Origin: Winslowiella toletana
Lineage (GTDB): Bacteria > Pseudomonadota > Gammaproteobacteria > Enterobacterales > Enterobacteriaceae
DNA: 64,000 nt
Assembly: GCF_032164335.1 (NCBI RefSeq)
Contig: NZ_CP134152.1
Span: 4,278,001 to 4,342,000 of the forward strand
Direction of reading: 5' to 3'
Shown here one piece after another: positions 10,847 to 21,204 of this stretch. The notes beneath the pieces are model-generated. The model was not told the origin of the DNA, ran no database searches, and saw only the letters and a list, made by a program, of their open reading frames with translations. A program made the translations under genes and the position numbers. Positions within the stretch are counted from its first letter, which is position 1; the number at the start of each line of letters is the position of its first letter.

Positions 10847-11842
10847 ATGATTCGCCTCGCTGTTGTTGGAACCAACTGGATTACCCGCCAGTTTGTTGAT
10901 GCCGCCCATGAAACCGGTAAATTTAAGCTTTGCGCCATCTATTCCCGCACGCTGGAACAGGCGCAGGCGTTTAGTCACGATTATCCGGTCAAACATCTGT
11001 TTGTCTCACTGGAAGAAATGGCGCAGTCCGACGTCATTGATGCGGTTTATATTGCCAGCCCCAACGCCCTGCACTGCGAGCAGGCTCAGCTGTTCCTGCG
11101 CCATAAAAAACATGTCATTTGCGAAAAACCATTGGCTTCAAACTTACAGGAAGTGGAGCAGATGATCGCCTGCGCCCGCGATAATCAGCGGGTGCTGTTT
11201 GAGGCGTTTAAAACCGCCAGCCTGCCGAATTTTAAAATTCTGCGTCAGTCCCTGCCTGAAGTGGGTAAATTGCGCAAAGCGCTGTTTAATTACTGCCAGT
11301 ATTCATCGCGCTACCAGCGTTATCTCGATGGTGAAAACCCCAACACCTTCAACCCTGCGTGGTCTAACGGCTCGATTATGGATATCGGCTACTACAGCCT
11401 TGCCAGTGCGGTCAGCTTATGGGGAGAACCGGTCAGCGTCATCGCCCAGGCCTCGCTGCTGGAAAGTGGCGTCGATGCGCACGGCACGGTCGTATTGGGC
11501 TATGGCGATTTTGACGTCACCATTCTGCATTCCAAAGTGAGTAACTCACTGATCCCAAGTGAAATTCAGGGCGAAGCAGGCTCGCTGATCGTTGAACAAC
11601 TCTCGCATTGCGAGCGCGTTACGCTGACGCCGCGCGCAGGCCAGACGCAACAACTTAGCCGACAACAGCATATTAATACTATGCTGTATGAAGCGGAACA
11701 CTTCGCCCACCTGGTTGAAACTAATGAAGTGAACCATGCCGGTCTGACAACCTCGCGAATCACCGCCAGCCTGCTGACGGAAATTCGACGGCAGACCGGA
11801 GTGGTCTTCCCGGCAGACGGGCGCGATCAATCGGCTGTGTAA
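10847..11842 (+). CDS. ygjR: Gfo/Idh/MocA-family oxidoreductase YgjR
   Basis: A 331-residue NAD(P)-dependent oxidoreductase. It has an N-terminal Rossmann fold (VVGTNWITRQFVDAA) and the family motif CEKPLA (~residue 94), whose Lys is catalytic. The C-terminal part is the substrate-binding alpha/beta domain. The length and the position just before alx match E. coli ygjR. The substrate is unknown; family members act on sugars or their derivatives. Confidence 0.9.
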   Translation: MIRLAVVGTNWITRQFVDAAHETGKFKLCAIYSRTLEQAQAFSHDYPVKHLFVSLEEMAQSDVIDAVYIASPNALHCEQAQLFLRHKKHVICEKPLASNLQEVEQMIACARDNQRVLFEAFKTASLPNFKILRQSLPEVGKLRKALFNYCQYSSRYQRYLDGENPNTFNPAWSNGSIMDIGYYSLASAVSLWGEPVSVIAQASLLESGVDAHGTVVLGYGDFDVTILHSKVSNSLIPSEIQGEAGSLIVEQLSHCERVTLTPRAGQTQQLSRQQHINTMLYEAEHFAHLVETNEVNHAGLTTSRITASLLTEIRRQTGVVFPADGRDQSAV

Positions 11843-11889
11843 ATATTTCTAAATATTTCTCCGATTCGTTGACCCTTTATGCCGCTGAA

Positions 11890-12121
11890 CGTATCTTACG
11901 CGACAGCAAAGGGGAGTAACTTCTTAGCCAGTTAATCGTCATTACGGCCATGATAAATCGCCGCATCAGCTACTGAGCTGATAGCCGATTTTAGCCCGGT
12001 TACTGGGCAACCCGGATAGCACCTTATCCTGCGTTGTAAGTGAGACCTTGCCGGAAGGCGAGGTTTTGCTTGCGCGTAACAGTGCGGCTGACGTCTTCCG
12101 ATGTCAGCCGTTTTGTTTTTT
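11890..12121 (+). ncRNA. yybP-ykoY (Mn2+/alkaline-pH) riboswitch leader of alx
   Basis: The leader contains the two conserved internal-loop segments of the yybP-ykoY family: AAAGGGGAGTAAC at 11908-11920 and AGTGAGACCTTGCC near 12038-12051. An intrinsic terminator follows, with arms 12085-12092 and 12103-12110 and a T-rich tract at 12111-12121. The alx ATG is at 12136. In E. coli the same leader (PRE element) controls alx in response to Mn2+ and alkaline pH by altering folding, transcription pausing and translation. The exact 5' end is my estimate. Confidence 0.88.
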
Positions 12122-12135
12122 TACAGGATGAGTTT

Positions 12136-13104
12136 ATGAATACTGTTGGCACACCGTTACTCTGGGGCAGCTTCGCTGTCGTGGTCATTATCATGCTGGC
12201 GATCGATCTGCTGTTGCAGGGGCGTCGCGGCTCTCACACTATGTCGCTCAAACAAGCCGCCATCTGGTCACTGGTTTGGGTTTCCGTATCACTGCTGTTC
12301 AGTGCCGCTTTCTGGTGGTATCTCAACGGTACGCTTGGCCGTGAAGCGGCAGACAGCCAGACGCTGGCCTTCCTGACTGGCTATGTGCTGGAAAAAGCGC
12401 TGGCGGTGGACAACGTATTTGTCTGGCTGATGCTGTTCAGCTATTTCGCCGTACCGACGGCCCTGCAACGCCGGGTATTAATTTACGGGGTGCTGGGCGC
12501 GATTGTGCTGCGCACCATTATGATTTTCGCCGGCAGCTGGCTGGTGACGCAGTTTAGCTGGATTTTGTATATCTTCGGCGCCTTCCTGCTGTTTACCGGT
12601 ATCAAAATGGCGATGGCAAAAGACGATGACGCCAGCGCGGTTGGCGATAAACCGGTAGTTCGCTGGCTGCGCAGTCATTTGCGTATGACCGATAGCCTTG
12701 AGGGTGAGAAGTTCTTTATCCGCAAAAATGGCGTGTTATTTGCCACCCCGCTGCTGCTGGTGCTGATTATGGTCGAGCTGAGCGATGTGATTTTTGCCGT
12801 CGACAGTATCCCGGCGATTTTTGCCGTCACCACCGACCCGTTTATCGTACTGACGTCAAACCTGTTTGCCATTCTTGGCCTGCGCGCCATGTACTTCCTG
12901 CTGTCAAACGTGGCAGAGCGCTTCTCAATGCTGAAATATGGCCTGGCGATCGTGCTGGTCTTTATTGGGGTGAAAATGCTGATTGTCGATATCTGGCATA
13001 TCCCGGTGGCGATCTCCCTGAGCGTGGTCGGCGGTATTCTGGCGCTGACTTTGCTGATCAATGCCTGGGTTAACCACAAAAACGACCAGAAGAAACGCCG
13101 CTAA
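12136..13104 (+). CDS. alx: TerC-family membrane protein, manganese exporter Alx
   Basis: A 322-residue integral membrane protein of the TerC family with the conserved acidic membrane segment motifs [12 protein letters not shown] and [15 protein letters not shown]. These are proposed to bind divalent metal. E. coli Alx is implicated in manganese export and is induced at high pH. I chose the ATG at 12136 over a GTG at 12040: the latter lies inside the riboswitch, and 12136 is preceded by AGGATG just after the leader terminator. It is downstream of ygjR on the same strand but under its own riboswitch. Confidence 0.95.
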   Translation: MNTVGTPLLWGSFAVVVIIMLAIDLLLQGRRGSHTMSLKQAAIWSLVWVSVSLLFSAAFWWYLNGTLGREAADSQTLAFLTGYVLEKALAVDNVFVWLMLFSYFAVPTALQRRVLIYGVLGAIVLRTIMIFAGSWLVTQFSWILYIFGAFLLFTGIKMAMAKDDDASAVGDKPVVRWLRSHLRMTDSLEGEKFFIRKNGVLFATPLLLVLIMVELSDVIFAVDSIPAIFAVTTDPFIVLTSNLFAILGLRAMYFLLSNVAERFSMLKYGLAIVLVFIGVKMLIVDIWHIPVAISLSVVGGILALTLLINAWVNHKNDQKKRR

Positions 13105-13110
13105 TATCAC

Positions 13111-13130
13111 GGGCGGCGGAAACGCCGCCC
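13111..13130. terminator. GGCGGCG hairpin after alx
   Basis: 8-bp perfect arms (13111-13118, 13123-13130) around GAAA, immediately after alx. It belongs to the same GGCGGCG/CGCCGCC family seen after several other genes. The rest of the gap to sstT (13131-13377) shows no gene. Confidence 0.55.
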
Positions 13131-13377
13131 CAACGTAAATACTGCCATCAGCCCTTAGCGGCATTTTATTATTCTGCAACAGGCTCGATTCTCCCTTTGT
13201 TATCTCGCTCTCATTACTCTGACTGGTAAGTTGTAAAAGTCGATCCTGGACAAATTGTAGAGATTTCCCCTTTTCCTGCCATTTGTTTTCCTTATACTGC
13301 CCAGGCAAACGCTTCATCTGGAGTAACACATCAGGGATGCCGGATAAGTGATCTTATAACTATTAACGGTTTAGAAA

Positions 13378-14616
13378 ATGACGATGGAAAATAAGCCTTC
13401 CGGGCTGTTAGGCCGACTTTTCGGCGGCAGTCTGGTGAAACAAATTATGATCGGTTTGGTCGCAGGTATTGCGCTGGCCTGGTTCTCAAAAGATAGCGCG
13501 CTGGCAGTAGGCTTGCTGGGTTCGCTGTTTGTCAGTGCATTAAAAGCGGTTGCACCGCTGCTGGTGCTGGTGCTGGTGATATCGGCGATTGCCAGCCATA
13601 AACAGGGACAGAAAACCAATATCCGCCCCATCGTGCTGCTGTATCTGCTGAGTACGGTGTTTGCCGCAATGGTAGCGGTGGTGGTCAGCCACTTTTACCC
13701 GCAAACGCTGGCGCTCAGCTCAACGAATATCGATATCACGCCACCGTCCGGCATCATTGAAGTGCTGCACGGTTTACTGATGAGTATGGTTTCCAATCCG
13801 ATTGACGCGCTGATGCACGCCAACTATATCGGTATTCTGGTATGGGGCATTGGTTTAGGCCTCGCCTTCCGCCACAGCAGTGACACCACTAAAACCCTGC
13901 TGAACGACGCGTCCGAAGCCGTAACCTGGGTCGTGCGAATGGTTATCCGCTGCGCGCCTGTCGGTATTTTCGGCCTGGTCGCCTCGATTCTGGCGTCAAC
14001 CGGCTTTGAAGTACTCTGGAGTTATGCGCATCTGCTGGCGCTACTTATCGGCTGCATGTTGTTGATGGCTTTGGTATTTAACCCGATTTTGGTTTACTGG
14101 AAAATCCGTCGCAACCCTTATCCACTGGTCTTTACCTGCCTGCGTGAAAGCGGCGTCACCGCCTTCTTTACCCGCAGTTCAGCGGCGAATATTCCGGTAA
14201 ATATGGCGCTGGCTAAGCGACTAAAGCTGGATGAAGATACCTATTCGGTGTCGATTCCGCTCGGTGCTACCATCAGCATGGCGGGTGCTTCAATCACGAT
14301 TACCGTGCTGACGCTGGCGGCGGTGAATACGCTGGGCATCAGCATCGATGTTCCGACAGCGATTCTGTTAAGCCTGGTGGCATCACTGTGTGCCTGCGGC
14401 GCATCCGGCGTGGCCGGTGGCTCGCTGCTGCTGATCCCGGTGGCCTGTAATATGTTTGGTATCCCAAATGAAGTGGCGATGCAGGTAGTTGCGGTCGGCT
14501 TTATCATTGGCGTACTGCAGGACTCAGCGGAAACCGCGCTGAATTCTTCCACCGATATTCTGTTCACTGCCGCGGTTTGTCAGGCAGAAGAGCAACGTCT
14601 CTCGCAGGAAGCCTGA
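13378..14616 (+). CDS. sstT: Serine/threonine:Na+ symporter
   Basis: A 412-residue member of the dicarboxylate/amino acid:cation symporter (DAACS) family with about nine membrane segments. It imports serine and threonine with sodium. The family signature is visible: the serine-rich stretch [12 protein letters not shown] (~residue 264), and [16 protein letters not shown] followed by [17 protein letters not shown]. Length and gene order (alx-sstT-uxa) match E. coli. It is convergent with uxaA; a hairpin separates them. Confidence 0.96.
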   Translation: MTMENKPSGLLGRLFGGSLVKQIMIGLVAGIALAWFSKDSALAVGLLGSLFVSALKAVAPLLVLVLVISAIASHKQGQKTNIRPIVLLYLLSTVFAAMVAVVVSHFYPQTLALSSTNIDITPPSGIIEVLHGLLMSMVSNPIDALMHANYIGILVWGIGLGLAFRHSSDTTKTLLNDASEAVTWVVRMVIRCAPVGIFGLVASILASTGFEVLWSYAHLLALLIGCMLLMALVFNPILVYWKIRRNPYPLVFTCLRESGVTAFFTRSSAANIPVNMALAKRLKLDEDTYSVSIPLGATISMAGASITITVLTLAAVNTLGISIDVPTAILLSLVASLCACGASGVAGGSLLLIPVACNMFGIPNEVAMQVVAVGFIIGVLQDSAETALNSSTDILFTAAVCQAEEQRLSQEA

Positions 14617-14621
14617 GGGTA

Positions 14622-14650
14622 ACGGGCGGCGAGTATATGTCGCCGCCCGT
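14622..14650. terminator. Terminator-like hairpin between sstT and uxaA
   Basis: 11-bp perfect arms (14622-14632 and 14640-14650) containing the GGGCGGCGA core, loop GTATATG, between convergent genes. It is another copy of the GGCGGCG hairpin family. Confidence 0.65.
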
Positions 14651-14657
14651 GCCGGAT

Positions 14658-16148
14658 TCAGAGCGTGACGCCGCTTTTAAACAACGCCAGTTCGCGGAAA
14701 TCGTTGCGCTCATTATTGGTCGGCTTGCCATTGGCGATGCCGACAATATCATCAACAAACTCGCTTAACAGCTGTTCCATGCTGGTGCCGTGTATCAGCT
14801 TGCCAGCATCGAAATCAATCCAGTGTGGCTTCTTAGCCGCCAGCTCGCTGTTAGTAGCGATTTTCACCGTCGGCACAAATCCGCCATAAGGTGTCCCCCG
14901 GCCAGTGCTGAACAGCACCATATGGCACCCCGCCCCCGCCAGCGCGCTGGTGGCGACCGCATCGTTGCCTGGCGCACTCAATAAATTCAGACCGTGAATC
15001 TTCAGGCGCTCACCATACTTCAGCACATCAACCACCTGGCTTTGACCGGCTTTCTGCGTGCAGCCCAGTGATTTCTCTTCCAGCGTCGTGATACCGCCCG
15101 CCTTATTACCGGGAGAAGGATTCTCATAAATCGGCTGCTGATGGGCAATAAAATACTGTTTGAAGTCGTTGATCATGCTGACAGTTTTCTCAAATATCGC
15201 TTCATCACGGCAGCGACTCATCAGAATTTGCTCCGCGCCAAACATTTCCGGCACTTCAGTCAGTACCGTGGTGCCGCCGTTGGCAATCATCTGATCCGAG
15301 AAGCGCCCGAGCAACGGATTGGCGGTAATGCCGGATAATCCGTCGGAGCCACCGCATTCAAGACCGAATTTCAGTTCGCTAAGCTTGCCCGGCTGACGCC
15401 GATCGGAACGCATCACCTGATACAGCTGATGCAGGCGCTCAACGCCCGCCTCAACCTCATCATCCTGCTGCTGGCAGATCATAAAGGTCACGCGTTCACT
15501 GGAAAATTCACCCAGCGTTTCGCGAAACACATCCACCTGATTATTTTCGCAGCCAAGGCCGATCACCAGCACCGCACCAGCATTGGGGTGGCGCACCATA
15601 TTTTGCAGCATAGTGCGGGTATTTTCATGATCTTCGCCAAGCTGCGAGCAGCCAAACGGATGGCTGAACAGATGCACACCATCAATATCTGGCGCGTCAG
15701 CGGTTTCACGCAGAAAGCGCGACTGGATTTGGCGTGCAATGCCATTAACGCAGCCGACGGTTGGCAGAATCCACAGCTCATTGCGAATGCCGACCTCACC
15801 GCTGGCGCGGCGATAAATCTGCACCTCGCGGTCACTGGCCTGCGGCGGCAGAGTGGGGAAATCGGGCTGATACTGATACTCATCCAGATCGCTGAGATTA
15901 GTGCGCGCATTTTGCGAGTGAATCACCTCGCCTGCCGCAATGGATTGGGTTGCATGACCAATCGGCAGACCGTACTTGATCACCAGCGCGCCCGGCTCAA
16001 TCGCCTGTAGCGCGAATTTATGACCTCGCGCTACCGGCTGAGACAGCGTGACCAGCTGCTGATTAAGCGACAGACTTTCCCCTTCAGTTAAATCACTCAG
16101 GGCGACTGCGACATTGTCCCGCGGATCTATTTTTATGATTTTTTGCAT
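14658..16148 (-). CDS. uxaA: Altronate dehydratase
   Basis: A 496-residue protein (E. coli UxaA 495) converting D-altronate to 2-keto-3-deoxygluconate in galacturonate catabolism. The N-terminal ~100 residues form the SAF domain; the rest is the UxaA-family dehydratase with conserved segments GLECGGSDGLSGITANP and GCENNQ. The start ATG at 16148 reproduces the E. coli N-terminus (MQ-IKI..DNVAVAL); the longer reading to 16199 overlaps uxaB and is not family-like. It is the last gene of uxaC-uxaB-uxaA, 7 bp after uxaB. Confidence 0.96.
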   Translation of the reverse strand: MQKIIKIDPRDNVAVALSDLTEGESLSLNQQLVTLSQPVARGHKFALQAIEPGALVIKYGLPIGHATQSIAAGEVIHSQNARTNLSDLDEYQYQPDFPTLPPQASDREVQIYRRASGEVGIRNELWILPTVGCVNGIARQIQSRFLRETADAPDIDGVHLFSHPFGCSQLGEDHENTRTMLQNMVRHPNAGAVLVIGLGCENNQVDVFRETLGEFSSERVTFMICQQQDDEVEAGVERLHQLYQVMRSDRRQPGKLSELKFGLECGGSDGLSGITANPLLGRFSDQMIANGGTTVLTEVPEMFGAEQILMSRCRDEAIFEKTVSMINDFKQYFIAHQQPIYENPSPGNKAGGITTLEEKSLGCTQKAGQSQVVDVLKYGERLKIHGLNLLSAPGNDAVATSALAGAGCHMVLFSTGRGTPYGGFVPTVKIATNSELAAKKPHWIDFDAGKLIHGTSMEQLLSEFVDDIVGIANGKPTNNERNDFRELALFKSGVTL

Positions 16149-16155
16149 GGCGCTT

Positions 16156-17607
16156 TTACCCCAGTTGTTCCAGTGCCGCACGCATACCGCGATCGACAAT
16201 CATTTGCAGCGATTCCGTCACCGCCGCCACCAGCCCCGGCAGCTGCGTCAGATCGCTTTGCCAGTGTTGGGTATCCGCCAGCACCGTTTCGACCAGCTGC
16301 TGCGGCGTGATTTCACCGCGCCCGAGCTGCGCCCACAGTGTCGAAAAGCAGCTCAGCCAGTGCTCGTCATCCTGTAACGGGAAAGACTTGCCATCGCGCT
16401 CGCCGCGATAAAACACCAGCAGCGCCGCCAGCGCAAAAGTGAGCTTGCGCGGCCACTGGCCTTGCTGCTGCTGACTTGCCAGCAGCTGCGGCAGGATTCG
16501 GGTGCGGAATTTAGTCATGCCGTTAAGCGCAATGGCCAGCAGCTGATGGCGGATAAACGGGTTGCGGAAGCGGCTCAGCACCGCGTCAGCAAAGGCGTGC
16601 AGTTCAGCTGAAGGTAAATTCAGCGTCGGGATAATCTCCTCACGCAGCGTGCTTTCGACAAATGCCGCAATCTGCGCATCATTCATCGCTTCACCAACGG
16701 TATCCAGACCGGCGAGAAATGCCACCGGCACCAGCGCGGTATGCGCACCGTTGAGGATCGCCACTTTCTGCGCCTTATACGGTTTGATGTCATCAACCAG
16801 CCGGATATTCAGCGGATAGCGATCGAGGCGCAGCATTTCATGCAGCCAGTGCGGCCCCTGTATCACAAACTGGTAATAGACTTCTCCGGCATCGAGATAG
16901 TCGTCGCGATAACCCAGCTGCTGGAAAATTTGCTCCGCATCTTCCTGCGGATAGCCGGTAACGATACGATCGACCAGCGTTGAACAGAAGGTGTTGTGCT
17001 GGTGAAGCCACTGGCTGAACGCCTCGGGCAGCTGCCATTGCTGCGCATAGCGCAGCACTAACGCCTTTAATGCCTCACCATTCTCATCGATCAGTTCACA
17101 CGGCAAAATGACCCAGCCTTTATCTGCGGCACCCGCAAAGTGGCAGAAACGCTCGTACAGCAGGCGCGTCAGCTTGGCCGGAAAGCTATGCGGCGGCGAG
17201 TCTTCCAGTCGGTCATCAGCCGCGAAGGCAATACCCGCTTCGGTGGTATTGGAGAACACCAGGCGAATATTGCCATCACGCGCCAGCGCCAGAAACTCAT
17301 CGAACTGGCGCCAGGCGTGGATTTCCCGATTCACCGAACGAATCAGGCGCGGCTCGCTGACTACCTCGCCCTTGTCGTTCAGACCACGAATCAACGCGGT
17401 AAACAGGCCATCCTGACTGTTTAAGCTGCGTTGCGTGGCGCTGTTACGCGGACGAACCACCACAATACCGGCATCCAGATCGGTATGTTGATTAAGCAAA
17501 TCGATCTGCCAGTCGACAAAGGCGCGCAAAAAATTGCCCTCACCAAACTGAATAATACGATCGGGATAGTGTCTGCCTGGAAACTGACGGCGGTTCAGCT
17601 GCTGCAT
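16156..17607 (-). CDS. uxaB: Tagaturonate reductase (altronate oxidoreductase)
   Basis: A 483-residue polyol/mannitol-dehydrogenase-family enzyme (E. coli UxaB 483) that reduces D-tagaturonate to D-altronate with NADH. Recognisable segments are [18 protein letters not shown] (the NAD-binding start) and [14 protein letters not shown] (active-site Lys/Asn/His region, ~residue 265). It lies between uxaC and uxaA, 12 bp after uxaC, so all three catabolic steps are in one transcription unit. In E. coli uxaB is a separate locus and exuT lies between uxaCA and exuR. Confidence 0.95.
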   Translation of the reverse strand: MQQLNRRQFPGRHYPDRIIQFGEGNFLRAFVDWQIDLLNQHTDLDAGIVVVRPRNSATQRSLNSQDGLFTALIRGLNDKGEVVSEPRLIRSVNREIHAWRQFDEFLALARDGNIRLVFSNTTEAGIAFAADDRLEDSPPHSFPAKLTRLLYERFCHFAGAADKGWVILPCELIDENGEALKALVLRYAQQWQLPEAFSQWLHQHNTFCSTLVDRIVTGYPQEDAEQIFQQLGYRDDYLDAGEVYYQFVIQGPHWLHEMLRLDRYPLNIRLVDDIKPYKAQKVAILNGAHTALVPVAFLAGLDTVGEAMNDAQIAAFVESTLREEIIPTLNLPSAELHAFADAVLSRFRNPFIRHQLLAIALNGMTKFRTRILPQLLASQQQQGQWPRKLTFALAALLVFYRGERDGKSFPLQDDEHWLSCFSTLWAQLGRGEITPQQLVETVLADTQHWQSDLTQLPGLVAAVTESLQMIVDRGMRAALEQLG

Positions 17608-17619
17608 AGTGATTCCTTG

Positions 17620-19029
17620 TTAAAGCTCGACGGCAAAATAGTCCCGAGCATTGTTAAAGCAGATGTTCTGCACCATCGAACCCAGCAGTTCGATATCATT
17701 CGGTGCCTCACCGTTTTCTACCCAACGGCCAATCATCTGGCAGAGCAGGCGGCGGAAGTATTCATGTCGGGTGTAGGAGAGAAAACTGCGGCTGTCGGTC
17801 AGCATGCCGACAAAACGGCTTAACAGACCAATTTGTGACAGCTGAGTCATCTGGCGCTGCATGCCGTCCAGCTGATCGTTAAACCACCAGGCCGAACCGA
17901 ACTGCATTTTGCCTGGCTGACCCTCGCCCTGAAAATTACCGACCATGGTGGCAATCACTTCGTTGTCACGCGGATTGAGGCAGTAAAGAATGGTTTTCGG
18001 CAGCGCGTTGTCACGGTTTTGCGCATCCAGCAGGCGCGCCAGCTGCTCCGCCAGCGGACGGTCATTTATCGAATCAAAGCCGACGTCCGGCCCAAGCAGC
18101 GCCAGCTGGCGGCGATTGGTATTGCGCAGTGCGCCAATATGATACTGCTGCACCCAGCCGCGACGGGCATACTCCGCTCCCAGCCACACCAACACCGCGG
18201 TTTTAAACTGGGCGACTTCGTGTTCAGTTGGCGTCATTCCTTGCAGTCGGCGCGCCAGAATCGCATCGAGCGTTGCCTCATCCGCCTCGGCAAACAGCAC
18301 CACATCCAGCGCATGGTCGGAGACTTTGCAGCCGTGCGCCGCAAAATGGTCCAGCCTTCGGTTCAAAGCCTGCAGCAAATGATCAAAGCGCGAGATCGAT
18401 ACATCGGCACTGGCTGACAGCTGGTGCAGATAATCGACAAAACCTTCCGCTTCAAGATTAAAGGCTTTATCGGGTCGCCATGAAGGCAGCACTTTGGTGG
18501 TGAAACTGCTATCGCGTGCCAGCGCAGCATGATGGCGCAGGTCGTCAATTGGATCGTCAGTGGTGCCGACCATTTTCACCTTCATCTGCGTCATAATGCC
18601 GCGCGCACTGAATGCATCTTCGGCCAGCAGTGCATTACATTGCTGCCAGACGCTATCAGCAGTTTTCTCCGACAGCAGAATATCGCGGATGCCGAACGGA
18701 CGGCGTAGCTCAAGATGAGTCCAGTGATACAGCGGGTTACCAATGGTATGCGGCACCGTGCGCGCCCAGGCATCAAACTTTTCGCGGTCGCTGGCGTTAC
18801 CGGTGCAGAGCGCTTCGGGCACCCCATTAGCGCGCATCGCCCGCCATTTATAGTGATCGCCCTTCAGCCAGATATCAAAGAGATTTTCAAAGCGGGTATT
18901 TTCGGCTATCTGCTGCGGCGGTAAGTGGCAGTGGTAATCGAAAATCGGCTGCTCAGCGGCATAATCATGAAATAACCGTCGTGCAACTGCGCTATCCAGC
19001 AAAAAATCTTCGCTCATAAATTGGGACAT
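17620..19029 (-). CDS. uxaC: Uronate isomerase (glucuronate/galacturonate isomerase)
   Basis: A 469-residue amidohydrolase-fold isomerase (E. coli 470) that converts D-galacturonate to tagaturonate and D-glucuronate to fructuronate. The metal-binding [14 protein letters not shown] motif is at residues ~30-43. The start at 19029 ([12 protein letters not shown]) matches the E. coli N-terminus; the upstream in-frame start at 19062 adds eleven unrelated residues. It is the first gene of the uxaCBA operon, divergent from exuR, with ExuR-like and CRP-like sites in the shared upstream region. Confidence 0.96.
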   Translation of the reverse strand: MSQFMSEDFLLDSAVARRLFHDYAAEQPIFDYHCHLPPQQIAENTRFENLFDIWLKGDHYKWRAMRANGVPEALCTGNASDREKFDAWARTVPHTIGNPLYHWTHLELRRPFGIRDILLSEKTADSVWQQCNALLAEDAFSARGIMTQMKVKMVGTTDDPIDDLRHHAALARDSSFTTKVLPSWRPDKAFNLEAEGFVDYLHQLSASADVSISRFDHLLQALNRRLDHFAAHGCKVSDHALDVVLFAEADEATLDAILARRLQGMTPTEHEVAQFKTAVLVWLGAEYARRGWVQQYHIGALRNTNRRQLALLGPDVGFDSINDRPLAEQLARLLDAQNRDNALPKTILYCLNPRDNEVIATMVGNFQGEGQPGKMQFGSAWWFNDQLDGMQRQMTQLSQIGLLSRFVGMLTDSRSFLSYTRHEYFRRLLCQMIGRWVENGEAPNDIELLGSMVQNICFNNARDYFAVEL

Positions 19030-19077
19030 AACCGCTTCCTCACTCTCGACGTTGGGCCGCACTGCCTGAACGCTTAA

Positions 19078-19095
19078 AAAGTTATCATACCAATT
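19078..19095. promoter_or_regulatory. Candidate ExuR/UxuR operator near uxaC
   Basis: AAAGTTATCATACCAATT keeps the right half (ATACCAATT) of the ExuR/UxuR-type palindrome AAATTGGTATACCAATTT, with a degenerate left half. It lies 49 bp upstream of the uxaC start. Confidence 0.45.
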
Positions 19096-19117
19096 ATGGC
19101 AGGCGCAGCGATAATTT

Positions 19118-19133
19118 TGAGATGCCGCTCACA
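19118..19133. promoter_or_regulatory. CRP-like site in the uxaC-exuR gap
   Basis: TGAGA-TGCCGC-TCACA differs from the CRP core consensus at one position. Hexuronate genes are catabolite-controlled in E. coli, so the location is sensible. Confidence 0.5.
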
Positions 19134-19284
19134 TTAACAGCAGTTTTCTTGATTAACTTTTCACCCCACCCGGTCAGAGAATAAGTAAATAACTGACGTA
19201 AGGCCACTTTTAGTATCCCACACGCCAGTAAAGGTTTATGTGATGGCATTCAACCTTTCAAAGTTGTATGACAGCATTCCTTTA

Positions 19285-19301
19285 TTCTTGTTATACCAGA
19301 A
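19285..19301. promoter_or_regulatory. Second candidate ExuR operator
   Basis: TTCTTGTTATACCAGAA is an imperfect palindrome with the TATACCA core of ExuR/UxuR sites, 118 bp upstream of exuR. The 389-bp divergent gap (19030-19418) holds no gene, only these regulatory candidates. Confidence 0.4.
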
Positions 19302-19418
19302 CCTGGCTGTTGCCAGACAAACGCGGCCATGAGCTTTCCTCCGGCTGACATTGTTAAAACGGTCAGAAAACGGGTATAACAACTCTACTATCAGCCCTCT
19401 TAACCCGGAGCCTCGATC

Positions 19419-20189
19419 ATGGAACTGAGCGAATCGCGTCGCCTTTATCAACAGCTGGCAGCTGAACTGAAACGTCAGCTGGAGGCAGGCGAATATCTGG
19501 TGGGCGACAAGCTGCCCGCTGAGCGTTTTATTGCCGAGGAGATGGGCGTAAGCCGCACCGTGGTGCGCGAAGCGATCATCATGCTTGAGGTGGAAGGCTA
19601 TGTTGACGTCCGCAAAGGATCCGGTATCCATGTGGTCGGTAATCAGCAGAAAAAAAGCGTTACGACCCACAGTCAGCTTGAGTTCGCCAATTTCGGCCCA
19701 TTTGAGCTGTTGCAGGCACGGCAGCTGATTGAAAGTAATGTCGCAGAGTTCGCCGCCACCCAGGTGACACGCCAGCACATTATTCAGCTCATGGAAATTC
19801 AGGAGCAGGCGCGTAAAGAGGATCGCTTCCGCGATTCAGAATGGGATATGAAATTCCATGTGCAGATCGCTGCCGCGACACAAAACAGCGCGCTGGCGGC
19901 AATTGTTGAAAAGATGTGGTTACACCGTTTATATAACCCGTACTGGTTAAAACTGCATGAACATATTGATGACAAGTCGATCGAAAGCTGGTGCGACGAC
20001 CATGACCAGATTCTTCAGGCGCTAATGCGCAAGGATCCGGCAGCCAGCAAACGAGCGATGTGGCAACACCTGGAAAATACGCGTCAGATGTTATTTCGCG
20101 CCACCAGTGATGATTTTGAAATAAATGTCGATCGCTATATGTTCGCCGAAAACCCAGTAATCACCCTCGAAAAACCAAAAGATTCTTAA
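19419..20189 (+). CDS. exuR: Hexuronate utilisation repressor, GntR/FadR family
   Basis: A 256-residue regulator (E. coli ExuR 258). The N-terminal winged helix has the GntR signature [30 protein letters not shown] order at residues ~27-52. A C-terminal FCD all-helical effector domain has metal/ligand His residues. It represses the uxa genes and is released by galacturonate/tagaturonate. It is divergent from uxaCBA. The exuT transporter gene that normally neighbours it is absent here. Confidence 0.94.
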   Translation: MELSESRRLYQQLAAELKRQLEAGEYLVGDKLPAERFIAEEMGVSRTVVREAIIMLEVEGYVDVRKGSGIHVVGNQQKKSVTTHSQLEFANFGPFELLQARQLIESNVAEFAATQVTRQHIIQLMEIQEQARKEDRFRDSEWDMKFHVQIAAATQNSALAAIVEKMWLHRLYNPYWLKLHEHIDDKSIESWCDDHDQILQALMRKDPAASKRAMWQHLENTRQMLFRATSDDFEINVDRYMFAENPVITLEKPKDS

Positions 20190-20526
20190 AAAATACGCTA
20201 TTTTTCTGTAAGGCTGATTATTTAAGCAAACTTGCATAAGTGTCAGCCTGTGTAAAGCTCCTTTCTGCTAATGCCATTGAACGGTAAAACAGCCTGGCGG
20301 TAGCAAGTTTCCCCTGTCTCAAATCGGTGGTTTTTGTTACAGTTAACTGTCTTTTTTTACCCTTTGCCACCGGGTGAAAAGAACGTGCGGCTTTTATGCA
20401 CGAAATGCAGAGTGTCCCCTATTCGGCAGCAGGCTGCGCCAATTATAACGATCAAAATCCGCGTCAGCCTCCGCCTGAACTTGTCATCCGGCAAGCGTGT
20501 TTAACAATGATGTTCAGGAAGAATTA
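20190..20526. other. Intergenic region exuR-yqjA
   Basis: 337 bp without a credible gene. Just after exuR there is a weak AT-only hairpin (20189-20195 with 20199-20205). I found no clear operator for yqjA; in E. coli yqjA-mzrA is Cpx-controlled, but I do not see a convincing tandem GTAAA site. Confidence 0.5.
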
Positions 20527-21204
20527 ATGGATATTATGAGAGAGTTGCTGCATGCACTGTGGCAACAAGATTATGAAACCCTGGCCGATCCGACGCTGGT
20601 CTGGGCAATTTACGGCATACTGTTTATGATTTTGTTTCTCGAGAACGGCCTGCTGCCCGCAGCCTTTCTGCCAGGAGACAGCTTGCTGATTCTGGTAGGC
20701 GTATTGATCGCCAAAGGAACCATGAACTTCCCACTGACCATTCTTATCCTGACAACCGCAGCCAGCCTTGGGAGTTGGGTCGGTTACATACAAGGCAAGT
20801 GGCTGGGGAATACCGTCACGGTGCAGAAGTGGCTTTCCCATTTGCCCGCGCAGTACCATCAGCGGGCGCACCGTCTATTTCATCGTCATGGCCTTTCGGC
20901 ACTGTTAATCGGCCGTTTTATTGCTTTTGTTCGTACCCTGCTGCCGACCATCGCGGGTTTGTCAGGCCTCAGCAATGCTCGCTTTCAGTTTTTTAACTGG
21001 ATGAGCGCGCTACTTTGGATACTCATTCTGACGGTTATGGGCTTCGCATTAGGTAAAACGCCGATTTTTCGCAAATATGAAGATGAGGTGATGTTCTGCC
21101 TGATGCTGTTACCGTTGGTTTTACTGGTGTTTGGCCTGTTTGGTTCACTGTACGTTTTATGGCGCAACAAGCGAAATCCAGGTAGTGAGAAAGGAAACTC
21201 ATAA
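20527..21204 (+). CDS. yqjA: DedA-family inner-membrane protein YqjA
   Basis: A 225-residue DedA-family membrane protein (E. coli YqjA 220) needed in E. coli for membrane homeostasis and alkaline/antimicrobial tolerance. Conserved features are [16 protein letters not shown] (acidic re-entrant motif, ~residues 41-56) and [19 protein letters not shown] (essential arginines, ~residues 135-153). I chose ATG 20527, which has an AGGAAG ribosome-binding site and matches the E. coli N-terminus; the upstream ATG at 20497 would add ten residues. Its stop overlaps the mzrA start (TAATG), indicating translational coupling. Confidence 0.94.
   Translation: MDIMRELLHALWQQDYETLADPTLVWAIYGILFMILFLENGLLPAAFLPGDSLLILVGVLIAKGTMNFPLTILILTTAASLGSWVGYIQGKWLGNTVTVQKWLSHLPAQYHQRAHRLFHRHGLSALLIGRFIAFVRTLLPTIAGLSGLSNARFQFFNWMSALLWILILTVMGFALGKTPIFRKYEDEVMFCLMLLPLVLLVFGLFGSLYVLWRNKRNPGSEKGNS

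Noticed and set aside
12040..12135. Upstream GTG start that would lengthen alx by 32 codons
   Set aside because: It falls in the conserved riboswitch and terminator; the extra residues are not in the family.
15429..16010. Plus-strand 193-codon frame opposite uxaA
   Set aside because: Fully antisense to a well-conserved gene; shadow frame.
19236..19778. Minus-strand 180-codon frame opposite exuR
   Set aside because: It overlaps the exuR coding region and its operator region; no family features.
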